From NCBI RefSeq assembly GCF_900109855.1, contig NZ_FOBO01000019.1:1-61752 (forward strand): 61,752 nt of DNA, read 5' to 3'. Source of the DNA: Roseovarius tolerans (lineage in GTDB: Bacteria > Pseudomonadota > Alphaproteobacteria > Rhodobacterales > Rhodobacteraceae). Of the stretch, positions 45,101 to 53,191 are shown piece after piece. Both the position numbers and the translations under genes were made by a program. Position 1 is the first letter of the stretch, and each line of letters opens with the position of its first letter. The notes under the pieces are model-generated. The model worked only from the letters and a program-made list of their open reading frames with translations. It did not search any database and had not been told where the DNA came from.

Positions 45101-45519
45101 CGCAGGCCCTGCGCGACCGGAGCGCGCATCTATCGACGCCGATCATGATGGTGACGGGGCATGCGCTGGAGGCGCGGCAATCCATCGACCGCAGCCAGCT
45201 TTATGATGCGTTCATCGTCAAACCCTATTCGCTGAGCGATTTTCTGGTCCGCATGGCCGGGCTGATGAAGGTCGACCTGACCACCGACGACGCAGAGGAG
45301 ATCGCAAGGGCCAGTGGCATTCCGGGGGACGCGCTGGAGCGGATGATCCGGCTGGCCGAGATCGGTCATGCCGCCGGACTCAATCGGGAACTCGATACGG
45401 CGACGGGCGGGCACAAGGCCGAGACCGGGCAGGTCGCGCGGCTGCGTCGCCATCTTGATGCGTTCGATCTGCCGGGGGCGGCCCGCCTGTTGAAGGAGAT
45501 GATGCAAGATGCACGCTGA
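42175..45519 (+). CDS. NCS1-like permease fused to hybrid sensor histidine kinase
   Basis: A 1114-residue fusion. Residues about 35-470 form a 12-helix transporter-like domain resembling purine/cytosine (NCS1) permeases (IGGALTLIYGFDAA, AYAGSIAWSNFFSRL). A Cys-rich segment at 499-540 (TCCVCEYRFDPEDMTDCP, ICSLCCTLDASCRDSCKP) and two more helices follow. Then come a coiled coil, HisKA with His676 (GISHELRTPLNAIYGYAQ), HATPase_c (NLLSNAINYTPSG, GSGLGLTITRLL) and a receiver with Asp964 (FILDIDMPGMTG). ATG 42175 has ctggagg upstream. Divergent from the amide importer and overlapping the response regulator, it probably senses a transported nitrogen compound, like CbrA with its fused solute symporter domain. 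Confidence 0.88.
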   Translation: MAISFSATGGRRKYNRWVANETMEDFALRYTARRARRWSYARVANTALGSISFLALEAIGGALTLIYGFDAAILAIMLAGLILFLTCLPISYYGARYGVDIDLLTRGAGFGYIGSTITSLIYATFTFIFFALEAAILAFALEFCFGVPLGLGYLLSAVVVIPLVINGFSKISAFQTVTQPFWIILHILPFALLAYSGVDLESWTGFTGERGAEGPTLMMIGAAMGVVLSLIAQIGEQVDFLRFLREPKTKAERRRWWIALLAAGPGWTVLGVIKMLLGSFLLTLAIGAAVPPRDATDPTKMYFTAFDQVITVPFLALVLTGAFVILSQLKINVTNAYAGSIAWSNFFSRLTHSHPGRVIWLVFNVSIALMLMELGVFHVIESILGLYSHVALAWIGALTADLVVNKPLGLSPKGIEFRRAHLYDINPVGTGAMLIAVLVSILVLAGGTGETLQPFSSLIALATAFVVAPVIAWGTGGKYYIARPVTAPGPTTPEGTQTCCVCEYRFDPEDMTDCPFYAGPICSLCCTLDASCRDSCKPHATYAVMWVSTLRRILPRRVFSVLISRLSVFFIATAVPSSVFAGVLLLIRSKAETAQLDAVLTVIFCTVLVVNGIIVWTFILIRESHNKARDEAEVQTQRLLQEIRAHERTDAELQSAKEKAEAANLAKTRYMAGISHELRTPLNAIYGYAQLMEQDRDIPAGRREAVLAIRRGSEHLAALIENLLDISKIEAGRLEIYRDRINLPALLRQIAAVFQRQAREKGLDFAIQTSGNPPEWIEFDEKRLRQIIINLLSNAINYTPSGTVTLHLHYRNEVALLEVSDTGIGIEEENIDRIWKPFERFAQKTSAGSGLGLTITRLLVEILGGEITVKSEPGAGTTFSVRLMLPSLRESAIPSAAWTMKERIMAAGYVGPRKTVMVVDDDHDHLRLLETTLRPLGFLVQAMPDAESALAALEDVTPDLFILDIDMPGMTGWDLAQALRDRSAHLSTPIMMVTGHALEARQSIDRSQLYDAFIVKPYSLSDFLVRMAGLMKVDLTTDDAEEIARASGIPGDALERMIRLAEIGHAAGLNRELDTATGGHKAETGQVARLRRHLDAFDLPGAARLLKEMMQDAR

Positions 45520-46429
45520 CACCCTGTCCAATCCCGTCTCGGCCAGCCGTTTCATCGCGCTGGTGATCGACGATGCGCCGGAAACGCTCGGGCTGGTGTC
45601 CCGCGCGCTGGAGGAGAACGGCATGACCGTTCTGGTCGCCCGCTCTGGCGAGGATGGCATTGATCTGGCCCAAAGGGTGCAGCCCGATGTCATCCTTCTG
45701 GATGCGATGATGCCCGGTCTGGACGGGTTCGAGACTTGTCGCAGGCTCAAGATCGCGCCGGGCGCGATGGCGGCGCCGGTGATCTTCATGACCGGGATGT
45801 CGGAGTCAGAGCATATTCTGAAGGGGCTTCAGGCCGGGGGCGTGGACTATATCACCAAGCCGGTCGTGGTCGAGGAATTGCTGGCACGGATCACCACGCA
45901 TGTTCTGAACGCGCGCGCGATTCAATCGGCGCGCGCGGCGTTGCATTATGCCGGTCAGACGGTGGTGACCTTTGCCATGGATGGCCGGATCAGCTGGGGC
46001 ACGCCCAAGGCGGTGGAGCGGCTCTCGGAGACGCCACTGGCGGCAGGCGGGGTTGCGTCCGGGCCGGTTCAGGCCTGGCTGGAGCGGCTTGGCTCGCAGC
46101 CCATGTCGACCGCGATACCCTATGTCGAGGGGCGGCTGAAACTCGTTTATCTGGGCCAGTTTCAGGGTGAGATCGTGGTGCGCCTCAAGGAAGACGAGCC
46201 GGAGATCAGCGAGGATGAGCGTCTGGCCAAGGTGTTCGCCCTGACAGCGCGCGAGGCGCAGGTGCTGCTGTGGCTGTCGCACGGCAAGACCAATCGCGAT
46301 ATCGCCGAAATCCTGTCGCTGAGCGCGCGCACGGTGAACAAGCATCTCGAACAGGTCTTTCACAAGATGGGGGTCGATAACCGCACCTCTGCCGCCGTGA
46401 TGGCGGACCGGGCGCTGCACGGGATGTAA
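45509..46429 (+). CDS. LuxR-family response regulator
   Basis: A 306-residue regulator. The receiver (about 15-135) has the acceptor Asp in VILLDAMMPGLDG and the Lys in YITKPV. A middle region of about 100 residues of unknown type follows, then a C-terminal LuxR HTH: LTAREAQVLLWLSHGKTN and ILSLSARTVNKHLEQVF. It overlaps the hybrid kinase by 11 bases, so it is almost certainly its output. The natural target is the divergent urt-fmd operon. Confidence 0.93.
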   Translation: MHADTLSNPVSASRFIALVIDDAPETLGLVSRALEENGMTVLVARSGEDGIDLAQRVQPDVILLDAMMPGLDGFETCRRLKIAPGAMAAPVIFMTGMSESEHILKGLQAGGVDYITKPVVVEELLARITTHVLNARAIQSARAALHYAGQTVVTFAMDGRISWGTPKAVERLSETPLAAGGVASGPVQAWLERLGSQPMSTAIPYVEGRLKLVYLGQFQGEIVVRLKEDEPEISEDERLAKVFALTAREAQVLLWLSHGKTNRDIAEILSLSARTVNKHLEQVFHKMGVDNRTSAAVMADRALHGM

Positions 46430-46454
46430 GCCTGTCGGACGCTTGAAGGCTCTC

Positions 46455-46940
46455 TCAGAACATGCCCATCTCAAGACCGGCGGCGAGCGCCTGACCGATG
46501 TCGCGGCACTGCGCCAGATCCGCCTCGGGGATCGTCTTTGGGGCAAGGATCGCCTCGGGGCTCTGGGCATGGGTGCAGATGATCAGCGGGTCCTGAACTG
46601 CGCGCAACCGCCAGCCTTGGGCGATGCGGGCGGTCTGGCGGGCGGCGTTTTCGCCATCCGACCCGGCGCAGACCATCTGCGCATAGGCGCGCCCCTCGAT
46701 GCGGCCCAGCACCGGATAATAGCACCTGTCGAAGAAATCCTTCATCACGCCAGACAGCGCGGCGAGGTTTTCCGGGGCGCAGAAGAGATAGCCATCCGCC
46801 GCCAGCAGATCCTCCGGCCCGGCCTGATCGGCGGGCAGGAGCGAGGTCTCGGCCTCGGCCTTGGCGGTGTGATACGCGGCCTCTGCCATCTGCTGGCTGC
46901 CGCCGGTGCGCGAGTGATAGACGATGAGCAGCTTTGCCAT
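46455..46940 (-). CDS. Flavodoxin / NADPH-dependent FMN reductase-like protein
   Basis: A 161-residue flavodoxin-fold protein. ATG 46940 begins MAKLLIVYHSRTGGSQQMAE, with the FMN-phosphate loop SRTGG; the middle APENLAALSGVMKDFFDRCYY is the usual FMN-ring region. Likely a cytoplasmic quinone or flavin reductase. It is convergent with the response regulator and 54 bases downstream of nnrU, which may place it in the same nitric-oxide-linked operon. Confidence 0.82.
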   Translation of the reverse strand: MAKLLIVYHSRTGGSQQMAEAAYHTAKAEAETSLLPADQAGPEDLLAADGYLFCAPENLAALSGVMKDFFDRCYYPVLGRIEGRAYAQMVCAGSDGENAARQTARIAQGWRLRAVQDPLIICTHAQSPEAILAPKTIPEADLAQCRDIGQALAAGLEMGMF

Positions 46941-46994
46941 AATCGCAAGGTAACGGCGATGCAGGCGCTTGACCACAGGCCTCGGCGTGCTGGG

Positions 46995-47663
46995 TTACGG
47001 CAGCGGGCTGACCCCGAAAAGATGCGGGTGGAGCCAGATCAACGTGGCATAGAGCAGGAGCCCCAGCACGGCGCGGATTGCAGTCGCCAGCCATGATGCG
47101 GGGCGCGGTGGCGCGGCCTGCATTGCCGCGATCAGCCGGTCCCAATCTGCGCCCATGTCACGGCGCTTGCGCCGGTCGATGATCCGGCCCCCGAGCGTGG
47201 CGAAGGTGGCGAAGGTGCCGAAGAGAAGCGCATGGGCAAGATCGCCATTGGGTACGAGATGCGCCCCGGCCCAGAGCGCGAGTGCCACGAGCAGGGGGTG
47301 GCGTGTCAGCCGAACGATGCCGGGCCGGGCCGGATCGAAGCGCGCATTGCCCGCGCCGCCGAAGGAGAACGGGTTTGGCCGTGCGAGTGCCGTGGCCAGC
47401 AAAAGACAGACCGGCAGCATGAGCGCCAGCGTCACGTGGTTCTGCCAGGGGAACCATCCCCAGAGCGGCACAAACGGCGCACGGCCCGCCGCGCCAATGA
47501 GCCAGACCAGAACGGCGAGCGACAGGAATGAATAGAATAGCGTGAACCCGACCCGCCCCAGCCGCGCCTGCAACCACGGCTTCAGCGGCGGGCGCACCGG
47601 CAGCGAATGCGACAGGAAGAACACGAGGAACGCCGCCGCGAATTCAAGCCAGCCCGTCAACAT
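46995..47663 (-). CDS. nnrU: NnrU-family membrane protein
   Basis: A 222-residue integral membrane protein with about six helices and the LTRHPLLVALALWAGAHL motif of the NnrU/isoprenylcysteine methyltransferase-like fold. NnrU is linked to nitrite and nitric-oxide metabolism in denitrifiers; its exact role is unsettled. Start ATG 47663 is 2 bases after nnrS. The region is part of the fau-nnrS-nnrU run on the minus strand. Confidence 0.85.
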   Translation of the reverse strand: MLTGWLEFAAAFLVFFLSHSLPVRPPLKPWLQARLGRVGFTLFYSFLSLAVLVWLIGAAGRAPFVPLWGWFPWQNHVTLALMLPVCLLLATALARPNPFSFGGAGNARFDPARPGIVRLTRHPLLVALALWAGAHLVPNGDLAHALLFGTFATFATLGGRIIDRRKRRDMGADWDRLIAAMQAAPPRPASWLATAIRAVLGLLLYATLIWLHPHLFGVSPLP

Positions 47664-47665
47664 GG

Positions 47666-48874
47666 TCAGCCTGCCTTGGCCGCTGGGGCGCGCAGCAGGG
47701 CCGGGCCATAGAGCAGCGCAAAGCCACCAAAGGCCGCGATCCATGCCAGCCCCGAGGCGGCGTAGAGCAACGGGGCCGAGGCAGGCCAGAGCCCGGCGGC
47801 GAGCCGCAGCAGAACCGATGCAACGAGGGCGATATAGAGCGCGACCGTGCCCGGCCCGGCGGTCAGGGGCTGTCCGGTATGGCCCAGCGTTGCGCGGGTC
47901 ATCACCGCCAGCGTCATCAGGCCAAGCGCGCCTGCCATCCAGAGATGCTGCGCCGCCGTACCGCCCAGAGTGCCGGGCCAGATCGCCTCGACCCCCAGCG
48001 CGAGCGCGCCGAAAGGCAGGAAGGCATAGGCGACATGCAGCACGAGCACGAGCGGTTCGCGCGCGGTGCGGTCGCCCGCCCAGCGCGCCAGCCGCCAGAG
48101 TTGCAGCGCCCCGGCGGCCAGCAGGGCCATGCCGGTCGGCAGACCAAGCGGCAGTGCGACCCAAAGCAGAAGGGCGGCCAGCAGGGCCAGAAGGGCGAGT
48201 TTGTCAAACCGTTGCATCGGTGGCGCAGGCAGCCGCCCTGCGCCGCGTTTGACCAGCCAGTTGCGGGTAAAGGAGGGCACGATCCGCCCGCCGATCACCG
48301 CGATCATCAGGATCGCGGCCCCAAGGCCCAGCCGCAGCCCGTAGCCTTGTGCCGCGTAAGTGCCCTGCGCGGCCTCCCAGTGGAAGAGTGCGTTGCCCGT
48401 GGTAAAGCCCGCGAGCATCATCAGCACCAGCAGGTTGCGCCAGTTCTTGCCTGCCACGATCTCGCGCAGGATGGCGAGGCCCAGAACGACGGGAAAGGCC
48501 AGATCAATCCCGGCCACGAGCGCCGGGGGCACCTCGGCCGAGAGAGCGACCGCCAGTCGCCCGCCGCCCCAGAGCAGGGCCAGCGCCCCGAGGCGCCAGC
48601 CTACGATTGGCAGACGGCCGGTCCAGTTCGGCACCGCGGTCAGGAGAAATCCGGCGATTACCGCGCCGAGATAGCCGAACAGGAATTCATGGGCGTGCCA
48701 GCTGACCGGATCGAACGCCGTGGGCAGCACCAGATGCCCCGACAGCATCGGCACCCAGAGGGCCATGGCCAGCGCCGCCCAGACCGCCGCTCCGAAGAAG
48801 AACGGACGGAACCCATAGGTAAGGATGGCCGGACCGGTCCAGGCCCGCATCTGCGAGGAGGTTGTTGCGGTCAT
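47666..48874 (-). CDS. nnrS: NnrS-family heme-copper membrane protein
   Basis: A 402-residue membrane protein with about twelve helices. The N-terminal TYGFRPFFFGAAVWA and SWHAHEFLFGYLGAVIAGF are the conserved NnrS signatures, including the histidines that bind heme and copper. NnrS relieves nitric-oxide stress by lowering iron-nitrosyl damage, and is often under NsrR or NnrR control. It overlaps the cyclo-ligase gene by 4 bases. Confidence 0.92.
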   Translation of the reverse strand: MTATTSSQMRAWTGPAILTYGFRPFFFGAAVWAALAMALWVPMLSGHLVLPTAFDPVSWHAHEFLFGYLGAVIAGFLLTAVPNWTGRLPIVGWRLGALALLWGGGRLAVALSAEVPPALVAGIDLAFPVVLGLAILREIVAGKNWRNLLVLMMLAGFTTGNALFHWEAAQGTYAAQGYGLRLGLGAAILMIAVIGGRIVPSFTRNWLVKRGAGRLPAPPMQRFDKLALLALLAALLLWVALPLGLPTGMALLAAGALQLWRLARWAGDRTAREPLVLVLHVAYAFLPFGALALGVEAIWPGTLGGTAAQHLWMAGALGLMTLAVMTRATLGHTGQPLTAGPGTVALYIALVASVLLRLAAGLWPASAPLLYAASGLAWIAAFGGFALLYGPALLRAPAAKAG

Positions 48875-49563
48875 TGCGGCGCTGTCCTTTCTGTTGCAAT
48901 ACCGGCTTCGGTCAGGATGAGATCGAGCGGGATGTCATGGGGTTGCGGATGGATCGTGGTCAGCCGTGCCGCCTGATACCCGATGCCGATGGTGAACGGA
49001 CGCGGCGACACTGCGGCCAGCGTCCGGTCGAAATAGCCGCCGCCATATCCGAGGCGATAGCCATCGTCATCCCAACCGACCAGCGGGGCGAGCGTGATCG
49101 CGGGCGTCAGCCGGTCGGCCTCGGGGGGCGGCACCGGGATATTCCAGTCGCCGCGCTGCATGCGTGTCTGGGGTGTCCAGTGACGAAAGACCAGTGGCGC
49201 GGCCTTTTGCTCGACCAGCGGCAGCGCAATCACCGCGCCCTCCTCGTGCAGGGCGGCCATCAGCGGGCGCAGGTCCGGCTCTGCCTTGATGGGCCAGTAG
49301 AACGAGATGATGCGGCCGCGAACGCTGCCGAAACGCTGGGTCAGCAGGGTGCGCAGATGTGTTTGCAGCGCGTGGGATATGGTATCCCGCTCGGCCACGC
49401 GCAGGGTGTCGCGGGCCGTGCGCAGCTGCCCCCGCGTGTCACGCCGCCAGCGGGCCACATCCTTCGGCGCATCCGCATTCGGGTCGGAATAGGCGGGGTC
49501 CATCTCGGCGGCGAGGCAGGGGGGCGAGACATATGTCCGATGCGTGCTCATGCGCTGGGCCAC
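48871..49563 (-). CDS. fau: 5-formyltetrahydrofolate cyclo-ligase
   Basis: Converts 5-formyl-THF to 5,10-methenyl-THF with ATP. The 230-residue product has the 5-FTHF cyclo-ligase pattern: RGQLRTARDTL, FYWPIKAEPDLRPL, and the ATP-site motif LGYGGGYFDRTLA, with IPLDLILTEAG at the end. Starts at 49563, 49551 or 49503 are possible; the N-terminal 40 residues are not conserved. It leads into nnrS by overlap and diverges from nsrR, so it may share NO-responsive control. Confidence 0.9.
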   Translation of the reverse strand: MAQRMSTHRTYVSPPCLAAEMDPAYSDPNADAPKDVARWRRDTRGQLRTARDTLRVAERDTISHALQTHLRTLLTQRFGSVRGRIISFYWPIKAEPDLRPLMAALHEEGAVIALPLVEQKAAPLVFRHWTPQTRMQRGDWNIPVPPPEADRLTPAITLAPLVGWDDDGYRLGYGGGYFDRTLAAVSPRPFTIGIGYQAARLTTIHPQPHDIPLDLILTEAGIATERTAPQ

Positions 49564-49613
49564 GTAGGGGTTGGGGTGCGGGTCGTCATGGCGGCGAGGC
49601 CTTTTGCATGAAT

Positions 49614-49630
49614 AAGTATTTCAAATACCG
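49614..49630. promoter_or_regulatory. Candidate NsrR operator
   Basis: A perfect 6-1-6 palindrome gtattt-c-aaatac (49616-49628) lies 51 bases upstream of the nsrR start and between it and the divergent fau-nnrS-nnrU genes. The half-site and one-base spacer match known NsrR operators (for example the ATGTATTTTAAATACAT type in Bacillus). Short AT-rich sequence stands out from its GC-rich surroundings. Confidence 0.65.
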
Positions 49631-49678
49631 ATTATACTGCTATACTAGGATTTGCAAACACAATCAGGGAACGCGACC

Positions 49679-50092
49679 TTGCGCCTCACCTCTTTCACCG
49701 ATTACGGGCTGCGTGTGCTGATGCGCCTTGCGGGCGCGCCGGAGCGCGCCTTTTCCACCACCGATCTTGCGGCGGAATTCGGGGTGTCGCGGCATCATCT
49801 GGCCAAGGTCGTCTCGGTGCTGGCCGCCGCTGGACTGCTGGAGACCCGGCGTGGTGGCGGCGGTGGCGCCATGCTGGCACGGCCCCCCGAGACGATCCGT
49901 ATCGGCGATGTCGTGGCCCTGCTTGAAGCGGATCAGGCCGTTGTCGAGTGTTTCGCGCCGGGTGGGCACGCCTGCACCCTGATGCCGGGTTGTCGGCTCA
50001 AATCCCGGCTGGCCCATGCCGAGGCCGCGTTCATCGCCGATCTCAACCGGAGCACGTTGGCCGATTGCACCTATCGTCCCGACACCGTCTGA
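49679..50092 (+). CDS. nsrR: NsrR-type Rrf2 nitric-oxide-sensing repressor
   Basis: A [Fe-S] Rrf2-family regulator of about 137 residues. I start it at TTG 49679 (MRLTSFTDYGLRVLMRL), with caggga upstream, since NsrR proteins begin this way; an upstream ATG at 49652 adds 9 residues. The winged helix is TTDLAAEFGVSRHHLAKVVSVL. Three cysteines in VVECF and HACTLMPGCRL match the NsrR cluster ligands. It probably represses fau-nnrS-nnrU and itself until NO damages its cluster. Confidence 0.9.
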   Translation: MRLTSFTDYGLRVLMRLAGAPERAFSTTDLAAEFGVSRHHLAKVVSVLAAAGLLETRRGGGGGAMLARPPETIRIGDVVALLEADQAVVECFAPGGHACTLMPGCRLKSRLAHAEAAFIADLNRSTLADCTYRPDTV

Positions 50093-50107
50093 GGCACGGC
50101 GTGCCGG

Positions 50108-52471
50108 TCACGCCATGATCCGTCGCCCGGGCGTGAGCGCGGCGACCCGGTCGGCGATGGCGCGCGCGTCGATCCCGTAATGGCGATAAAGATCCCCGAT
50201 GGTGCCGGTCTGGCCGAAATGCTCTACCCCGAGTGGGACGGTCCGATGTCCCGCGACCGAGCCGAGCCAGCCGAGCGTGGCCGGATGCCCGTCGATCACG
50301 GTGACAAGGGTGCAATGCAGCGGCAGCGTGGCAAATAGCTGCTCGACATGGCTCTGGGCCTTGGCGTTGCCGCGCGTGCGCTGGCGCTGTGCGGCGGTCC
50401 ACCCGGCGTTGAGCCGGTCGGCGGAGGTGACGGCGAGCACGGCCACGTCTCGGCGATGCCCGGCGATCATCCCGGCGGCGGCGATCGCCTCATCCGCGAC
50501 GGCCCCCTGATAGGCGATCACCACCTCGCAGCCCGGCCCCGGTGGGCGCAGCCAATAAGCCCCGTCGATGGCGCCCTGACGAAACGCGTCATCGGCGCGC
50601 TTGCCGGGTTGTTCCAGCGGCTTGGTGGTCAGCCGCAGATAGACCGACCCGCCGGTTTCATCGCGCAGCCATGTGCGCTCGTCCGGGTCGCTCTCGCCCT
50701 CGCGTTGCATGTAGTCGAAGGCCCATGCCATGATCACCGCCAATTCGTCGGCAAAGGCGGGCTCGAACGCGGCAAGCCCGTCCTGGCTCATCCCGATGAG
50801 GGGGGTGGCCAGGGATTGATGCGCGCCGCCCTCTGGCGCGAGGGTCACGCCGGAGGGCGTCCCCACCAGCAGGAAGCGTGCATTCTGATAACAGGCGTAG
50901 TTGAGCGCATCGAGGCCACGGCTGACGAAGGGATCGTAGAGGGTGCCGATGGGGATGAGCCGCTTGCCCCAGAGACTGTGCGCCAGACCTGCCGCCCCAA
51001 GAAGCAGCATCAGGTTCATCTCGGCGATGCCCAGTTCGATATGCTGGCCCTCGGGCGAGAAATTCCATTTCGCGGTCGAGGGAATGCGATGCTCGATGAA
51101 CGCGTCCTTCTGCTCGGTCCGCGAGAAGAGATTGCGCCGGTTCACCCATGGCCCGAGGCCGGTGGTGCCGGTGACATCCGGTGAAGTGGTGAGGATGCGG
51201 GTGGCAAGATCGCTGTCGCCGCGTGCCAGATCGTCGAGGATCTTGCCGAATGCCATCTGGGTCGAGATGTCCCGGCTGCTGTCGAGCGCGATGGCGGGCA
51301 CGGTCAGGCGCGCATCGGCATGGCGGCGCGGCCCCTGGGCAAAGAACGGCACCTGCGCGAGGAATGTCTTGAAGCCGTCCACGTCCTCGATGGTCGCCAG
51401 CGGCTCCCATTCCTGCCCCTCGGGCACGCTCATATGGGCCTGCCAGTCGGCCATCTGGGCCTTGGTCATCAGTCCGCCGTGATTGTCCTTGTGCCCGGCA
51501 ATTGGGGTGCCCCAGCCCTTGATCGTGTAGGCGAGAAAGCAGGTCGGGCGGTCGTGGTCGATGGCGGCAAAGGTCTCGGCCATGGTTTCCACGCAGTTGC
51601 CGCCGAGATTCTCCATGAGGTCGGCCAGTTCGCGGTCGCTGCGCCGCTCGATCAGCGCGGTCACGTCGCCCTGATCGCCCAGATCATTCATCAGCCGTTC
51701 GCGCCAGACCGCGCCGCCCATATAGGTGAGCGCGGAATATTCGGCATTGGGGCAGGCGTCGATCCATGCGCGCAGCGCCTCGCCGCCCGGCTCTGCAAAG
51801 GCGGTGCGTTGCAGAGTGCCGTATTTCACCCGCACCACATCCCATCCGAAGGCGTCGAAGATCTTTTCGATCCGTCCGAACAGCCCCTCGCGCACGATCC
51901 CGTCGAGCGATTGGCGATTGTAGTCGATGATCCACCAGGTGTTGCGCAGGTTGTTCTTCCAGCCTTCCTGCAACACCTCGTAGACATTGCCCTCGTCCAT
52001 CTCGGCATCGCCGACGAGGGCCACCATGCGACCGGCAGGGGCATCGGTGCCCCAGTCCTTGGCCGTGATGTAATCCTGCACCATTGCGGCAAGCGCGGTG
52101 ATCCCCACGCCAAGGCCCACCGACCCGGTGGAGAAATCCACGTCATCCACATCCTTGGTCCGGCTGGGATAGCTTTGCACCCCGCCATAGCCGCGAAAGT
52201 TCTCCATCTTGTCGCGGGTCTGGTTGCCCATCAAATATTGCATGGCGTGAAAGATCGGCGAGGCATGCGGCTTGACCGCGACGCGGTCTTCGGGGCGCAG
52301 GGCCGAGAAATAGAGCGCCGTCATGATCGACACCATCGAGGCGGAACTGGCTTGATGCCCGCCCACCTTGATCCCGTCCACCTTGGGGCGGATGTGGTTG
52401 GCGTGGTGGATCATCCAGTGCGAGAGCCAGAGCAGGCGTTGTTCGACGGTCTTGAGATGGGTGGTTGTCAT
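50108..52471 (-). CDS. AceE/MdeB-like 2-oxoacid dehydrogenase E1 (transketolase superfamily)
   Basis: A 787-residue single-chain ThDP enzyme. Motifs are GGHQASSASMVSIMTALYF, the ThDP-metal motif GDAEMDEGNVYEV ... IIDYNRQSLDG (as in AceE), and PAGRMVALVGDAEMD; the transketolase-type C-terminal part has TAKWNFSPEGQHIELGIAEMN. It is shorter than E. coli AceE (887). Divergent from an Lrp regulator, which mirrors Pseudomonas putida mdeB (2-ketobutyrate dehydrogenase E1) next to mdeR. No E2 or E3 is present nearby. Pyruvate or 2-oxobutyrate are the likely substrates; a transketolase label is less good. Confidence 0.8.
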   Translation of the reverse strand: MTTTHLKTVEQRLLWLSHWMIHHANHIRPKVDGIKVGGHQASSASMVSIMTALYFSALRPEDRVAVKPHASPIFHAMQYLMGNQTRDKMENFRGYGGVQSYPSRTKDVDDVDFSTGSVGLGVGITALAAMVQDYITAKDWGTDAPAGRMVALVGDAEMDEGNVYEVLQEGWKNNLRNTWWIIDYNRQSLDGIVREGLFGRIEKIFDAFGWDVVRVKYGTLQRTAFAEPGGEALRAWIDACPNAEYSALTYMGGAVWRERLMNDLGDQGDVTALIERRSDRELADLMENLGGNCVETMAETFAAIDHDRPTCFLAYTIKGWGTPIAGHKDNHGGLMTKAQMADWQAHMSVPEGQEWEPLATIEDVDGFKTFLAQVPFFAQGPRRHADARLTVPAIALDSSRDISTQMAFGKILDDLARGDSDLATRILTTSPDVTGTTGLGPWVNRRNLFSRTEQKDAFIEHRIPSTAKWNFSPEGQHIELGIAEMNLMLLLGAAGLAHSLWGKRLIPIGTLYDPFVSRGLDALNYACYQNARFLLVGTPSGVTLAPEGGAHQSLATPLIGMSQDGLAAFEPAFADELAVIMAWAFDYMQREGESDPDERTWLRDETGGSVYLRLTTKPLEQPGKRADDAFRQGAIDGAYWLRPPGPGCEVVIAYQGAVADEAIAAAGMIAGHRRDVAVLAVTSADRLNAGWTAAQRQRTRGNAKAQSHVEQLFATLPLHCTLVTVIDGHPATLGWLGSVAGHRTVPLGVEHFGQTGTIGDLYRHYGIDARAIADRVAALTPGRRIMA

Positions 52472-52581
52472 GCAGGTCCTCCGGTTGGGTCTGTCCTACA
52501 TGAAAGTCGGGACGGGTAATCCGCGAATGCGTTGTCAAAACGCACTTGTTGCGCGTTATTCCAGTGCATATTGTGATTTAC

Positions 52582-53052
52582 ATGGTGGACTCCCCTAATA
52601 TAGACGAATTTGATAAACGAATCCTGCGCATCATCACGAAAAATGGGCGGATATCGGTTCAGGCACTTGGCGATGCCGTCGGGCTGAGCCCGACACCGGT
52701 CGCGCGCCGCCTGAGGCGTCTGGAAGAGCGCGAGATCGTCACCGGCTACAGCGCCATGATCGACGAGAGCGCGCTCGGCTTCGACGTGTCGGTCTTTGTC
52801 TCGGTCAAGCTCGACCGGCAGATCGACGACGCGTTGCAGGCCTTTGAGAAAGCGATCCTCGCCTTTCCCGAGGTCGTCGATTGCTGGCTGATGACCGGCA
52901 GCCGCGATTACCTGCTGCGCGTGGTCACACGGTCGATGTCCGAGTTCGAACAGTTCCTTGTCGGCAGCCTGACACGGGTCAAGGGGGTCGCCGAGATCGA
53001 AAGCTCGATCCCGTTGCGCCGGGTCAAGCAGACCGGATCACGAACGCCTTGA
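52582..53052 (+). CDS. Lrp/AsnC-family regulator
   Basis: A 156-residue feast-famine regulator. HTH: FDKRILRIITKNGRIS, ALGDAVGLSPTPVARRLRRL; then the RAM ligand domain (SVFVSVKLDRQIDDALQAFE, VVDCWLMTGSRDYLLRVV). ATG 52582 starts the conserved part; an upstream extension is non-conserved. Divergent from the E1 gene by 110 bases, it probably regulates it, as BkdR or MdeR do for 2-oxoacid dehydrogenases. The ligand is likely an amino acid. Confidence 0.9.
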   Translation: MVDSPNIDEFDKRILRIITKNGRISVQALGDAVGLSPTPVARRLRRLEEREIVTGYSAMIDESALGFDVSVFVSVKLDRQIDDALQAFEKAILAFPEVVDCWLMTGSRDYLLRVVTRSMSEFEQFLVGSLTRVKGVAEIESSIPLRRVKQTGSRTP

Positions 53053-53191
53053 CCGCAGAGCGGTGGATTTTTGTGCAGATGCCATGGTGCATGGCCCTGT
53101 TTCGCCGTTCCGGCCCGTTTTTCTGCGACTGCATTGTCCCTGTTACATAAAGCTGCGAGGCAAGGGCGCCGAAAGAAATGTGAGGGCCACC

